Source: Ferruginibacter sp. (GTDB lineage Bacteria; Bacteroidota; Bacteroidia; Chitinophagales; Chitinophagaceae). Taken from it: a stretch of DNA of 64,000 nt. Below the pieces are notes generated by a model, which was given only the letters and a program-made list of their open reading frames with translations, searched no databases and was not told the DNA's origin. Below, in pieces: positions 53,547 through 62,909 of this stretch (positions are counted from its first letter, which is position 1; the number at the start of each line of letters is the position of its first letter). The translations under genes and the position numbers were made by a program. Location of the stretch: assembly GCA_028288705.1 (NCBI GenBank), contig JAQBNH010000006.1:62001-126000 (forward strand), written 5' to 3'.

Positions 53547-55661
53547 TTATCTGATCAGCATGACAGATCCTGTTTCCGTTTGCGGGAAGCCATACTTGTT
53601 GGTAAAATTAAGTACCCACGGATAAAGACCGATGGGCTGTGGTTTTCCTTTGTAATTTCCATCCCACTTGTTTGCAGGATCATTGGAATGAAAAAGCGTT
53701 TCACCGTACCGGTTAAAAATAGTGAGCGCATATCCTACAGCATTTATACCATTTGCCAGGCCAAAACGCTCGTTTTTATTGTCGCCGTTTGGTGAAAATG
53801 CAGAAGGAATATAAATCGCACAATCGCCCCAGGTAATATTTACCGTATCAGCCGATGAACATAAACCGGTGTTTTGCAATGTTACAATGTATTGCCCGGG
53901 AGCAGTTACTTTAATGGTTTTGCTTGTGGCACCGGTGTTCCATCTCACGGCAGATGCTGTTGTTTGCGCAGCAAGAAAGACAGGCTTGTCTACACAAACG
54001 CTGGTATCTTTTCCAAGGCTTACAGAAGCTACGGGCTTGATTTCCACAACAATACTATCCCTCGACAAGCAACCATTATTATCCAATTGCAACCAGTACG
54101 TTCCTGCGGCATTTACAGTGATCGAAGCAGTGATGGCACCCGTATTCCAGAGGTAACGGGTTGCTGTACTGGTTGTGCCGATAGGCAGATTAGCTATTTT
54201 GCAAAGGCTCGTATCTTTTGGTAAAAAATCCTTTACAATAGTCCCGCCGATTTGCAGATCGCGGCGCAGCACTTGCGTTGTAGCACCACAGCCTGTTGTA
54301 TACAGCACCAGCTTCACGAGATAACTACCCGGATCGCTATAGGTATGATTTGTTGCCAGCGATCGGGAAAAAATGCCATCACCAAAATCCCAGAACACCG
54401 AGTCAACTCCGTTCGTATGATTGATGCTGAAAGCCACTTCCAGGCTCGTGCAATCGCCGGGCTTTACCATGGAGAAATTATAAGGTGCAAACTGCGGATC
54501 CATATCTCCGGCAACAAAAGTGGGGAGTCCGTATTGCACAGGTTCTCCCTGCGACTGCGGCATCCGGATGGCATTGTAGGAAAAATTACATGCAATTCCG
54601 GCGGCCTCCGGGTTATTGATCACAGAAAGCGACGTGTCCTTATACATGCTATAATAGATCTTGTTATCCGGTGCTAACTGTAAAGCGCCTGCCATCCAGG
54701 GGCCGTTCTGACTGATTAACTGCCGCGATAGACTTATTGCCGTCGCATTATGCACTGAGACGTCGTACTGATACAGCACGGCAGACTGCGCATTACTATT
54801 GCTGGAAGAGATATAGAGTTTATTGCCGGAAGCAGAAAAGGCTGCGCCGTATAACCCGGTTAAAGAGATGGATGGATGAACCAGGTTCGGGGTAAAAATA
54901 ATATTGTTTGTCAGGATGCCTGTAGACTTATCAAACTGCATCAGCTCAACAGAATCGATATCAAACGAATGAACGGCTACCATTTTACTTCCGTCTGAAG
55001 AAAACTTTAAAGCACCCAGAGAATTGTTGATATACCCGCCAATGGAAAGGCCGCTATGACTAATTACAGGTGCATCAATATCAATTCCGCTGGCGGTAAA
55101 GCGATATGCATGGTATTCGTCACTTTGCCATTTTCTCACCATGATCCAGGCGTCTGTCCGATTGCAATGACGCACTGCTGCAATCTTTTCAAAATACTGA
55201 TTGTCTACCAGCATATTTTTTTCAATCACTTTCCCCAGGCCGTTATTGGCCCGCATATTAATTACGTGATAGCGAAAACCCTGTAGGGCTTGTCCGGCGG
55301 CACCCACTGTGAAAAGGTAATAAAGACTGTCGTTTCCAGGCAATTGTATGATCACACTATTGCAGGTGCTGCTAACATCGCCGGCAATACCGGAACCATT
55401 ATCCATCACTTCATTCAATTTATTCATAACAGTGACACCATTGCTGTAGAATAAAAGTTTGCCATCCCCGTCGGAAATAGCGGAAGAACCCTCAATAGCA
55501 TTCAGGTTTGTATTGCTGATAATTGCTGGTGGCGATTGGTTGAAATTAAGTCCGACCTTTTGGCCGAACAACCAGTTAAAGGTAGCTTTCTGTGCCTGCG
55601 CTGCTGACATGAATGAAAGAAGCGTAAATGACATCAGGATTATTTTTTTTGCCGCGCTCAT
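53547..55661 (-). CDS. Cargo protein with gliding-motility-associated (type B) sorting domain
   Basis: A 704-residue exported protein. After the signal peptide ([11 protein letters not shown]) comes a beta-propeller-like region of about 370 residues (repeats such as [16 protein letters not shown] and [13 protein letters not shown]), then a PKD domain ([13 protein letters not shown], about 425-500) and two further Ig-like repeats beginning with LPKDTSLC and LGKDTSVC. The last 85 residues ([48 protein letters not shown]) are a type B sorting domain. It is therefore a type IX substrate, probably surface-exposed. It overlaps ispF by four bases. Confidence 0.92.
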   Translation of the reverse strand: MSAAKKIILMSFTLLSFMSAAQAQKATFNWLFGQKVGLNFNQSPPAIISNTNLNAIEGSSAISDGDGKLLFYSNGVTVMNKLNEVMDNGSGIAGDVSSTCNSVIIQLPGNDSLYYLFTVGAAGQALQGFRYHVINMRANNGLGKVIEKNMLVDNQYFEKIAAVRHCNRTDAWIMVRKWQSDEYHAYRFTASGIDIDAPVISHSGLSIGGYINNSLGALKFSSDGSKMVAVHSFDIDSVELMQFDKSTGILTNNIIFTPNLVHPSISLTGLYGAAFSASGNKLYISSSNSNAQSAVLYQYDVSVHNATAISLSRQLISQNGPWMAGALQLAPDNKIYYSMYKDTSLSVINNPEAAGIACNFSYNAIRMPQSQGEPVQYGLPTFVAGDMDPQFAPYNFSMVKPGDCTSLEVAFSINHTNGVDSVFWDFGDGIFSRSLATNHTYSDPGSYLVKLVLYTTGCGATTQVLRRDLQIGGTIVKDFLPKDTSLCKIANLPIGTTSTATRYLWNTGAITASITVNAAGTYWLQLDNNGCLSRDSIVVEIKPVASVSLGKDTSVCVDKPVFLAAQTTASAVRWNTGATSKTIKVTAPGQYIVTLQNTGLCSSADTVNITWGDCAIYIPSAFSPNGDNKNERFGLANGINAVGYALTIFNRYGETLFHSNDPANKWDGNYKGKPQPIGLYPWVLNFTNKYGFPQTETGSVMLIR

Positions 55662-56143
55662 GAATTTACTTTTTCTAAAAGTACGGTGGCATAGGCAACA
55701 AGCCCTTCTTCCCTTCCGGCAAAACCCATTGTTTCTGTTGTAGTTGCTTTTATGGAAATATCATCAATACTGATATGTAAAATACCGGCGATCGTCTTGC
55801 GCATCTGGTCGGCATAAGGCATCACTTTAGGTTTCTCCAGGCAGAGGCTGCTATCAATATTGACTACTTTATATTGGCGTTCCTGCACAAGGTCATAAAC
55901 CTTCTCCAGTAAGATTTTACTGTCGATATTTTTGAGAGAAGCATCTGTGTCTGGGAAGTGTTTGCCAATATCACCCAGCGAAAGTGCACCTAACAAAGCA
56001 TCACAAATGGCATGAAGCAACACATCCGCATCGCTGTGACCCAGTGCACCTTTATAGTGGGGAATCTTGACGCCGCCGATCCAAAGATCCCGTCCTTCTA
56101 CCAGTTGATGGAAATCTATCCCTGAGCCAATTCTGTAAGACAT
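55658..56143 (-). CDS. ispF: 2-C-methyl-D-erythritol 2,4-cyclodiphosphate synthase
   Basis: A 161-residue enzyme of the non-mevalonate isoprenoid pathway. The metal-binding residues are in GSGIDFHQL and GALGHSDADVLLHAICDALLGA, and HFPDTDASLKNIDSK and KATTTETMGFAGREEG complete the signature. It makes the cyclodiphosphate from CDP-ME 2-phosphate. The stop codon overlaps the ATG of the cargo gene downstream, an odd pairing of an essential metabolic gene and a surface protein in one transcript. Confidence 0.97.
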   Translation of the reverse strand: MSYRIGSGIDFHQLVEGRDLWIGGVKIPHYKGALGHSDADVLLHAICDALLGALSLGDIGKHFPDTDASLKNIDSKILLEKVYDLVQERQYKVVNIDSSLCLEKPKVMPYADQMRKTIAGILHISIDDISIKATTTETMGFAGREEGLVAYATVLLEKVNS

Positions 56144-56183
56144 ACTATAAAATTAAGTGTAAATATCCGCAAATGTACGTAAG

Positions 56184-56216
56184 CAAAAAAGCGTTCCTTT
56201 CGGGAACGCTTTTTCA
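56184..56216. terminator. Bidirectional terminator between ispF and porV
   Basis: AAGCGTTCC and GGGAACGCTT pair around a TTTC loop. On the minus strand the stem is followed by six T residues, so it mainly ends the porV transcript. Confidence 0.85.
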
Positions 56217-56233
56217 AAAATATAATGACTTGA

Positions 56234-57376
56234 CTATTTTACATCAAACACAAGGCTAAAGCGCAGTGTATTAGAAAGTGGGTTACGGTTAACACCAGAT
56301 CCTGATGGTAAAAGGTACGCGAAGTTTAAACCAAACATGTTGTATTTTAAACCAGCACCAACCGTTACATATTTACGATTTCCTTTTTCGTTGTTTTCGT
56401 AGAAATAACCAGTTCTGAAAGCGAATTGATTTTTGTACCAGTATTCTGCACCAAGAGAAGCAGTTACTTCACGCATTTCTTCAGATCCACCGCCCGGAGC
56501 ATCGCTGAAAGAGCTGAACCAGCTGCTAACAACACCTTTAGAACGATAATCAGCCAAACCTGCAGAGTCAGTTAAAGCCGGAGGAGTAGGAACCAGTAAT
56601 TTGTTCAGATCCAAACCGAAAGTGATTTTGCTGTCAGCATCAAAAACTTTTGTATAAGCCGCACCAACACCTAAGTTAGCAGGAATATAATCTTTGTTAT
56701 TAGCATCATCAGTGTAATCAATTTTAGAACCGAGGTTGCTTAAAGTGATACCCCATGTTAAACCACTGCCATTTTCTTTCAGACCGTGGTGATAGTAATG
56801 AAGGTCGCCAGCAACTGCACTTCCTTTTTTGTAAGTAACACCTGATGGCTGATTGTAACCATTTGCCAGATCAGAGCTGATATAACGCAAAGCAACACCC
56901 AATGAAGATTTAGCACCTAATTTCCTTGAATATCCCGCATCGATAGCGAATTCACGTGGACGACCACTGTTCAAAGTATTGCCATTGATATCTGTAAACT
57001 GAATGCTACCAAGACTGAAATATCTGAAACCAAGAGACAAAGCCTGGTTTTCATCTAATTTGTAATATCCTGCAAGAGAAGCCAGGTATACATCATCCAA
57101 ACCAAGATCATTTAACCATGGTGTATATGTAGCTGAGATACTTGCTTTGTTTGTGGCAAATGGTGTTTTTGCCAGGTTCCAGAATGCTGCGTTTGCATCT
57201 GGAGAAGTTGCAATTCCTACATCACCCATACCGCCGCTACGTGCATCTGGAGAAATTCTTAAAAATGGAACCGCTGTTGTTACAACGTTAATCGGACTTG
57301 CTGTTTGGGCACTTACTGTTGCCGCACCCCCCAGTAACATAACTAAGGCAGTTAGTTTCAAAGTTGCTTTTTTCAT
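56234..57376 (-). CDS. porV: Type IX secretion outer-membrane protein PorV (LptO)
   Basis: A 380-residue FadL-like barrel. After the signal peptide (MLLGGAATVSAQ), AVPFLRISPDARSGGMGDVGIATSPDANAAFWN is the PorV hallmark. PorV brings cargo from the translocon SprA/Sov to the sortase PorU on the cell surface. The barrel ends SNTLRFSLVFDVK with a terminal aromatic-type strand. In other Bacteroidota porU is commonly its neighbour next to gldJ; here gldJ is directly divergent and porU is absent from this interval. Confidence 0.96.
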   Translation of the reverse strand: MKKATLKLTALVMLLGGAATVSAQTASPINVVTTAVPFLRISPDARSGGMGDVGIATSPDANAAFWNLAKTPFATNKASISATYTPWLNDLGLDDVYLASLAGYYKLDENQALSLGFRYFSLGSIQFTDINGNTLNSGRPREFAIDAGYSRKLGAKSSLGVALRYISSDLANGYNQPSGVTYKKGSAVAGDLHYYHHGLKENGSGLTWGITLSNLGSKIDYTDDANNKDYIPANLGVGAAYTKVFDADSKITFGLDLNKLLVPTPPALTDSAGLADYRSKGVVSSWFSSFSDAPGGGSEEMREVTASLGAEYWYKNQFAFRTGYFYENNEKGNRKYVTVGAGLKYNMFGLNFAYLLPSGSGVNRNPLSNTLRFSLVFDVK

Positions 57377-57843
57377 GCGTTTTTGTTTGTCTTGGTTAGG
57401 TAGACTTACCTCTATAAGCGTTGATTTAAAAGTTTTATCGAGTATGTAAAAATAACTGAATTCTTTAAATGACCAAGAAATTTATAAAGTCTTGTTAAAT
57501 AACGACAGCTAATTTATTTTCAAATATAGAGTATTTAGGTATAGACATCAAAAAATTGTAAATTCTTTTTAATGAATAATTTCCGCAACATTTTAACAGG
57601 AACGATATTATAAAAAAAATATTATTTTAATCTGGCCCTTTCCTAAAGATTTGTCCTTAGCAGCTTCTTTTTATCAAAACTCCGGCCCGGGGCTCGTTAT
57701 CCGGGCGCAGATTTTGATGGTAAAAAACAATCCCTAAAATTTCCTGACGCCCGTTTATTTTGACCTAAAGTAATTATATTCGCACCAGTATAACCCCTAT
57801 ACAATAATAAAGGAAACCTTTCGTTAAATCATTTGCAAAACGA
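57377..57843. other. Divergent control region between porV and gldJ
   Basis: 467 bases without a gene, AT-rich. It must contain both promoters: a TATATTCG element at 57775-57782 resembles the -7 box for gldJ, 61 bases before its ATG. A GC-rich hairpin at 57673-57718 stands out from the AT background: GCCCGG and CCGGGC flank a ten-base loop and are themselves flanked by ATCAAAA and TTTTGAT. No trace of porU coding sequence was seen. Confidence 0.6.
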
Positions 57844-59415
57844 ATGCACATGCAAAAAATCATTTCAGGTAGAAATCTGATCCTGGTAGCTGTAGCGGCT
57901 ATCTCTTTAAGTGCTTGTAAAAACGGCGGCTTGTTCGGAAAAAAGAAAAGCAAGTCTGATGTTACAGGCTGGAATTACGATGACAAGAACATGGGTAATT
58001 TTCATGTGGCCAAAGTAAAATATCCAAAGGCCGGCCCGGGGCTTGTATTTGTACAGGGCGGCTCTTTTGTAATGGGTGCGAAAGATGAGGATGTAATGGG
58101 CGACTGGAATAATGTTCCGCGCCGGGTTACCGTTCCTTCATTCTTCATCGACGAAACCGAAGTCGCCAACGTTCATTACCGTGAATATCTGTACTGGCTG
58201 GAAAACACTTTTGCAGATGATACGGCAATTATGAACCGCGCTCTCCCTGATACACTGGTTTGGAGAGAAGAACTTGCTTATAACGAACCTTACGTAGAAT
58301 ATTATTTCCGTTACCCCTCTTACAACTACTATCCTGTAGTAGGTGTTTCCTGGCAGCAGGCACATGATTTTTGTATCTGGCGCACAGACAGGGTGAACGA
58401 ATTGAACCTGATGAAAAAAGGCTACCTGAAGAAAGACGCGGCTAAGCGTGAAATGAAAGGTGGTGGTGCTGATGGTTCTTTCAACACAGAAGCTTACCTG
58501 ATGAACCCTGAGATGATCCAGGGACGTAGCAAACCAAAAAAATCAGACATTAAAGATGTGAATGGTAAGCCTCGTGGTACTGTGAGGATGGAAGATGGTA
58601 TCCTGAATATGGGTTACCGCCTGCCAACTGAAGCAGAATGGGAATACGCAGCTTACGGCTTGCTTGATCAAAATCCTGCTCCACGTAAGAAAGAAGGAAA
58701 AAGTGGCGAAGAGCTACGTACAAATCAACAAATCTATTCCTGGAGCAAAAACCCGAATGGGTTGCGCGATAACCGCCGTGGCAGCTGGCAGGGCCGTTTC
58801 CTCGCCAACTTCAAACGTGGTAATGGTGATAACATGGGTATTGCCGGTGGTTTGAATGACCGTGCTGCCATTCCTGGTAATGTAAAATCATTCTATCCAA
58901 ATGCGTTCAACTTGTACAATATGAGTGGTAACGTTAGCGAGTGGGTTGGTGACGTTTACAGGCCAATGACTTCTACTGATGCACAGGATTTCAACTATTT
59001 CCGTGGTAACAAATTTCAGAAATATTATAAAAACAGTAGCGGTGATTATGAAAGAGACAGCATGGGCCGCCTGAAGAAAACTGATATTTCTGATGAAGAA
59101 GTAAAAAACCGGAGCAACTACCAGAAAAATGACGTAATCAATTACCTTGATGGTGATTCTTCCAGCGGTGTTTATTATGGTTATGGTGTTACCTCACTAA
59201 TCAGCGACAAATCCCGCGTGATTAAAGGAGGAAGCTGGAATGACCGTCCTTATTGGTTATCACCAGGTACACGCCGTTTCATGGAAGAAAATACCGGTGC
59301 AAGCACGGTAGGTTTCCGTTGTGCTCAAACTTACCTTGGCCCTCCAGAAGGACCAGGATTTAAAGAGGGTAATGTCTTCGGAACAAGAAAACAGAATTCA
59401 AGAAAAAAGAAATAA
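57844..59415 (+). CDS. gldJ: Gliding motility / type IX secretion lipoprotein GldJ
   Basis: A 523-residue outer-membrane lipoprotein. The lipobox Cys is in AAISLSACKNGG (residue 25). The rest is a formylglycine-generating-enzyme-like (FGE-sulfatase) fold: GLVFVQGGSFVMGAKDED, FFIDETEVANVHYREYL, GYRLPTEAEWEYAAYG, YNMSGNVSEWVGDVY and KGGSWNDRPYWLSPGTRR. In GldJ the fold serves as structural scaffold rather than enzyme and is needed for GldK stability and the type IX system. An extra Met at 57850 could also start. Downstream is murF, a common neighbour. Confidence 0.96.
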   Translation: MHMQKIISGRNLILVAVAAISLSACKNGGLFGKKKSKSDVTGWNYDDKNMGNFHVAKVKYPKAGPGLVFVQGGSFVMGAKDEDVMGDWNNVPRRVTVPSFFIDETEVANVHYREYLYWLENTFADDTAIMNRALPDTLVWREELAYNEPYVEYYFRYPSYNYYPVVGVSWQQAHDFCIWRTDRVNELNLMKKGYLKKDAAKREMKGGGADGSFNTEAYLMNPEMIQGRSKPKKSDIKDVNGKPRGTVRMEDGILNMGYRLPTEAEWEYAAYGLLDQNPAPRKKEGKSGEELRTNQQIYSWSKNPNGLRDNRRGSWQGRFLANFKRGNGDNMGIAGGLNDRAAIPGNVKSFYPNAFNLYNMSGNVSEWVGDVYRPMTSTDAQDFNYFRGNKFQKYYKNSSGDYERDSMGRLKKTDISDEEVKNRSNYQKNDVINYLDGDSSSGVYYGYGVTSLISDKSRVIKGGSWNDRPYWLSPGTRRFMEENTGASTVGFRCAQTYLGPPEGPGFKEGNVFGTRKQNSRKKK

Positions 59416-59424
59416 TCACTTTTA

Positions 59425-59455
59425 AAAAAACCTCCCAAACCGGGAGGTTTTTTTA
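59425..59455 (+). terminator. Terminator of gldJ
   Basis: AACCTCCC and GGGAGGTT pair around AAACC, with an A-run before and seven T residues after. Confidence 0.9.
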
Positions 59456-59476
59456 TGCCTGTACTTTACATATCCT

Positions 59477-59484
59477 TATTTTTG
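59477..59484 (+). promoter_or_regulatory. -7 promoter element (TATTTTTG) abutting the murF start
   Basis: Exact TAnnTTTG match ending four bases before the murF ATG at 59489. It predicts a transcript starting at or beside the start codon. The layout (element, four bases ending GC, ATG) is the same as for the aminotransferase gene at 26900. Confidence 0.6.
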
Positions 59485-59488
59485 AAGC

Positions 59489-60775
59489 ATGCAAACTGAT
59501 GAACTGTATCAATTGTTTCTTCGCCATCCCGAGGTAGAAACGGACACCAGGAAAATAAAAGCCGGTGCCATTTTTTTCGCACTCAAAGGACCCAATTTCA
59601 ATGGCAACCATTATACTTCCCAGGCGCTGGCTGCAGGCGCGTCCTATTGCGTGGTAGATGAGGCCCCTACTGTTCCTGATGAGCGGATAATTCAGGTGAA
59701 TGATAGTCTGGTAGCGCTGCAGTCCCTGGCTAAAAAACACCGTCAGCAATTTGATATTCCTTTCATCGCCGTTACGGGAAGCAATGGAAAAACGACAAGC
59801 AAAGAACTGATCCAGGAAGTGTTGCTGCAAAAATTCAGGAGCTATACCACCGCAGGAAATTTAAATAACCATATCGGTATTCCGCTCACCATCCTACGGG
59901 TGAAAACAGATGCCGAAATAGCTGTAATTGAAATGGGTGCCAACCACCAGGGGGAAATCGCAGCTTATTGCAGTTATACATTGCCAACCCACGGACTGAT
60001 CACCAACTGCGGGAAGGCACACCTGGAAGGTTTTGGAGGTGAAGCCGGCGTGCGTAAAGGCAAAGGTGAACTCTTCGATTACCTGAGAAACAATGACGGC
60101 ACTGCATTCATATACCGCGACTACGATTATCTCACGGAAATGAGTGCAGGTATCCCCCACGTCGTTCCTTATGGCACCGAACATGCGACTTATACAGGCC
60201 TTGTGGCTAACGATCACGAGTTCCTAACCGTTAAGATCACCGCCGGTGCAGATATCGATTTGATTTCAACGAAATTAATTGGAGGATATAACCTGCCAAA
60301 TATTCTTGCCGCCGTAACTATCGGCAAAACTTTTGACGTTGAAGATAACAAGATCAAAACTGCCCTGGAACAATACCAGCCCTCCAACAGCCGGTCGCAA
60401 TTACTGGAAAAAGGTACAACAAAGGTTATTCTCGATGCTTATAATGCGAACCCAACGAGTATGAAAGCCGCTATTGAGAATTTCGCCCGAATGGATGGCG
60501 ATAAAAAAATATTGATTCTGGGAAGTATGATGGAACTCGGCACAGAATCAGATGCCGAACACGACGGGGTCGTTGAACTGATTCAAAAATATGCCTGGGC
60601 AGATGTTGCACTTGCCGGAACAGGTTATAAAAATGTTCCCCCGGGAATACTAAGATTCGACAATTCGGTGGCCGTCCGCGACTGGTTAACCAAACAGGAT
60701 ATAGAAAATGCGCAGATCCTGGTGAAAGGATCCAGGAGTATGCAAATGGAAAAAGTACTCGATGGGATGATATAA
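59489..60775 (+). CDS. murF: UDP-N-acetylmuramoyl-tripeptide--D-alanyl-D-alanine ligase
   Basis: A 428-residue cytoplasmic ligase that adds D-Ala-D-Ala to the peptidoglycan precursor. The ATP loop is FIAVTGSNGKTTSKELI (about residues 91-107), with EMGANHQGEI and LITNCGKAHLEGFGG typical of the Mur ligases. The C-terminal substrate domain has LDAYNANPTSMKAAIENF and LGSMMELG. The first residues DTRKIKAGAIFFALKG fit MurF rather than MurC/D. Located after gldJ with its own promoter and terminator. Confidence 0.96.
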   Translation: MQTDELYQLFLRHPEVETDTRKIKAGAIFFALKGPNFNGNHYTSQALAAGASYCVVDEAPTVPDERIIQVNDSLVALQSLAKKHRQQFDIPFIAVTGSNGKTTSKELIQEVLLQKFRSYTTAGNLNNHIGIPLTILRVKTDAEIAVIEMGANHQGEIAAYCSYTLPTHGLITNCGKAHLEGFGGEAGVRKGKGELFDYLRNNDGTAFIYRDYDYLTEMSAGIPHVVPYGTEHATYTGLVANDHEFLTVKITAGADIDLISTKLIGGYNLPNILAAVTIGKTFDVEDNKIKTALEQYQPSNSRSQLLEKGTTKVILDAYNANPTSMKAAIENFARMDGDKKILILGSMMELGTESDAEHDGVVELIQKYAWADVALAGTGYKNVPPGILRFDNSVAVRDWLTKQDIENAQILVKGSRSMQMEKVLDGMI

Positions 60776-60806
60776 AAAATGCCGCTTATTTAGCGGCATC
60801 TTTGTG
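60773..60806. terminator. Bidirectional terminator between murF and tRNA-Ser
   Basis: ATGCCGCT and AGCGGCAT pair around TATTT-type loop bases. Read on the minus strand, the stem is followed by six T residues directly downstream of tRNA-Ser, so it is the tRNA terminator; on the plus strand it lies at once after murF. Confidence 0.85.
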
Positions 60807-60893
60807 CGGAGAGTGAGGGATTCGAACCCTCGATACAGTTTCCCATATACACACTTTCCAGGCGTGCTCCTTCAACCACTCGGACAACTCTCC
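60807..60893 (-). tRNA. tRNA-Ser (anticodon GGA)
   Basis: 87 bases: acceptor GGAGAGT/ACTCTCC, anticodon loop CTGGAAA with GGA, a long variable arm typical of serine tRNAs (TATATGGGAAACTGTA region), T-arm GAGGG-TTCGAAT-CCCTC, discriminator G; CCA is not encoded. A minus-strand reading frame over this region is an artefact of the tRNA. Confidence 0.96.
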
Positions 60894-61065
60894 ATGATTT
60901 TGCGGGATGCAAATGTACGGGTAATCTCTGCTTAAAAAGCCGTGATTGAGAGAATTTTCTCGTGTTGCCTTTTGAATCTCCCTTGCAAAAAGAGTAGATT
61001 TTGTTTATTTTGAAGGCAACCATTGTTCGCGCTTTTCCGTTCTAACCAACATAACCCAAGCTGGA

Positions 61066-61635
61066 TTGAAATTTCTTGATGAAATACTTACGGGCTGCCT
61101 CGAGAATAACCATAGAGATCAAAAAATCCTCTATGAGCGCTACTATGGCTATTGCCTGAAAATCGTATTCCGGTATATTTTCAGGTACGATAAAGCGGTA
61201 GATGTCGTAAATGATGGTTTCGTAAAGGTGTTTGGTAAACTCCATAGCTTCCACTATGAGCAAACAGTGAAACTCGAAATGATCCTGATGGGCTGGATGC
61301 GCACCATCATGGTGAATACTGCGATCGACAGGCTTCGTAAAGACAATTTTCTTCCCGAGATCGGCATGACCAACGAAGGGCTTTGGATCGAAGATAAAGA
61401 CCAGGCCTCCGATCAGGCATTGCTTTATAAAGAACTGATCTTACAAATCAGAAAACTTCCACCCACTTATCGCATCGTATTCAATCTTTATGTGATCGAC
61501 GGCTACACACACCAGGAAATTGCCACACAATTAAAAATAGCAGTGGGTACTTCAAAATCAAATTTGTCGAAAGCCCGCGGACTGCTACAATCGTACATAA
61601 AAAAATTAGAGACAGACAAAGTATGTTACATGTAA
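61066..61635 (+). CDS. ECF-type RNA polymerase sigma factor
   Basis: A 189-residue sigma-70 family factor. Region 2 includes DQKILYERYYGYCLKIVFRY and AVDVVNDGFVKVFGKL, and WMRTIMVNTAIDRLRK is the region 2.4 segment; region 4 is LPPTYRIVFNLYVIDGYTHQEIATQLKIAVGTSKSNLSKARGLL, split across residues about 125-175. The start is TTG at 61066: no ATG lies in frame upstream before region 2, and the nearest downstream Met is inside it. It overlaps the downstream barrel gene by 13 bases. Such pairs often form regulatory units in Bacteroidota. Confidence 0.92.
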   Translation: MKFLDEILTGCLENNHRDQKILYERYYGYCLKIVFRYIFRYDKAVDVVNDGFVKVFGKLHSFHYEQTVKLEMILMGWMRTIMVNTAIDRLRKDNFLPEIGMTNEGLWIEDKDQASDQALLYKELILQIRKLPPTYRIVFNLYVIDGYTHQEIATQLKIAVGTSKSNLSKARGLLQSYIKKLETDKVCYM

Positions 61636-62909
61636 ATGACCATAGGGATGATCTGTTTCGACGGGCTGCTGATAACTATCCGCTGAACACCGGCACGGGT
61701 GACTGGGAAGCATTGCGAAAAAAAATGGATGCCCCGGCAGACGAGGAAGCCGCTGTAGTTATCGTAACAGGTAAGAAAAACTATAGCTGGCTTTTGTTGC
61801 TATTGCTTTTGCCGATTGGAGTCTGGCTGGGATCTAATTTTCAAAAACAACAAACGGCAAACAAAGACAGTTCCAGGTTCGGGAGCGCTGGAAATGTAGC
61901 TCCCCTTCCTTCTGCAACAGACAATAAAAATGTGCAGTCGCCTAAGAACAATATCCAATCAAAAAAATTCAATTCAATTTCGGCAGTTGCAGAACCTTAT
62001 CCGCGATTTATCAGAAAACTATCTGATCAACATATCGTTCCCGCAAACTTACGGCCTGATACTGGCGATAAAACGATTGCCCAGGATATCACTGAACAGC
62101 ATTTCGAAATACCTGCCAGTATCCGCATACAAATCTCTCCTGCGCGGGCTGTAGACATGGAAACAGCAGGTATTAGTGCTTCTTCAATGGATGATCTGAC
62201 CCAAAAAACAACAGCCCTCAATACCAAGACGCCGCTCGCTGATCTCATCCCGGGAGATTCTGCCAGGGAAAAGAAAGACAGCAGCAAAACAATAACTGCA
62301 AAAGAAAAAGCTAAAAGATCGGCAAGCATTTTCGCCGGTGTTATTGGCGGGCCTGATGTTAGCAGCATTAAAGGTCAGCGTGCAGAAAAAATGGGCTGGA
62401 CGCTCGGGATTGTTGCAGGTATGTCATGGAAAAAACATTGGCAAATTGAAACAGGTGCGTTGATGACACAAAAATATTATGGCACCAATGGCGAATATTT
62501 TGGCAGGAGCAAACTGACAATTCCTGCGACAACTAAAATAGAATATGCGGAGGGCTACTGCAGAATGCTAGAAATTCCCTTAAACATCCAGTACAAGTTT
62601 CTGCTTCGTCAACACGGGTATTTCTTTGGCGGCACGGGGCTGAGTTCTTATATTATGCAGAAGGAGCATTACACTTTTGATGTTGTTCGTTACGGAAATC
62701 GTTATCCATATGAAGCCAGTTACAGCAAGACGAGCCATTACCTTTTCGCTGCCCTGAATCTGAATATCGGCTATGCCTATAAATTCGGCAAAAGCTTCGA
62801 AGCCCGTATCCAGCCTTACTTTAAAATCCCTATGGCCAATATAGGAATCGGGAGTTTGCCGATTAAAAGTACAGGCCTTCTTGTGGGCATTACAAAAACA
62901 ATTTTCTAA
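61623..62909 (+). CDS. Membrane-anchored protein with C-terminal outer-membrane beta barrel
   Basis: A 428-residue protein. The first 50 residues are acidic and helical (RRAADNYPLNTGTGDWEALRKKM), like the cytoplasmic heads of anti-sigma proteins. A membrane helix follows at about 56-73 (YSWLLLLLLLPIGVWLGSN), then a disordered Ser/Thr/Lys-rich stretch to about residue 235. The last 190 residues have alternating amphipathic strands typical of small OmpA/PorT-like barrels (KHWQIETGALMTQKYYGT, LNLNIGYAYKF). There is no signal peptide. The gene overlaps the sigma factor by 13 bases. It may anchor in both membranes and signal to the sigma factor; function is inferred from layout only. Confidence 0.78.
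   Translation: MLHVNDHRDDLFRRAADNYPLNTGTGDWEALRKKMDAPADEEAAVVIVTGKKNYSWLLLLLLLPIGVWLGSNFQKQQTANKDSSRFGSAGNVAPLPSATDNKNVQSPKNNIQSKKFNSISAVAEPYPRFIRKLSDQHIVPANLRPDTGDKTIAQDITEQHFEIPASIRIQISPARAVDMETAGISASSMDDLTQKTTALNTKTPLADLIPGDSAREKKDSSKTITAKEKAKRSASIFAGVIGGPDVSSIKGQRAEKMGWTLGIVAGMSWKKHWQIETGALMTQKYYGTNGEYFGRSKLTIPATTKIEYAEGYCRMLEIPLNIQYKFLLRQHGYFFGGTGLSSYIMQKEHYTFDVVRYGNRYPYEASYSKTSHYLFAALNLNIGYAYKFGKSFEARIQPYFKIPMANIGIGSLPIKSTGLLVGITKTIF

Noticed and set aside
60790..61023. Minus-strand frame covering the tRNA-Ser gene
   Set aside because: It is the translation of the tRNA and its flanks; the cloverleaf explains the sequence.
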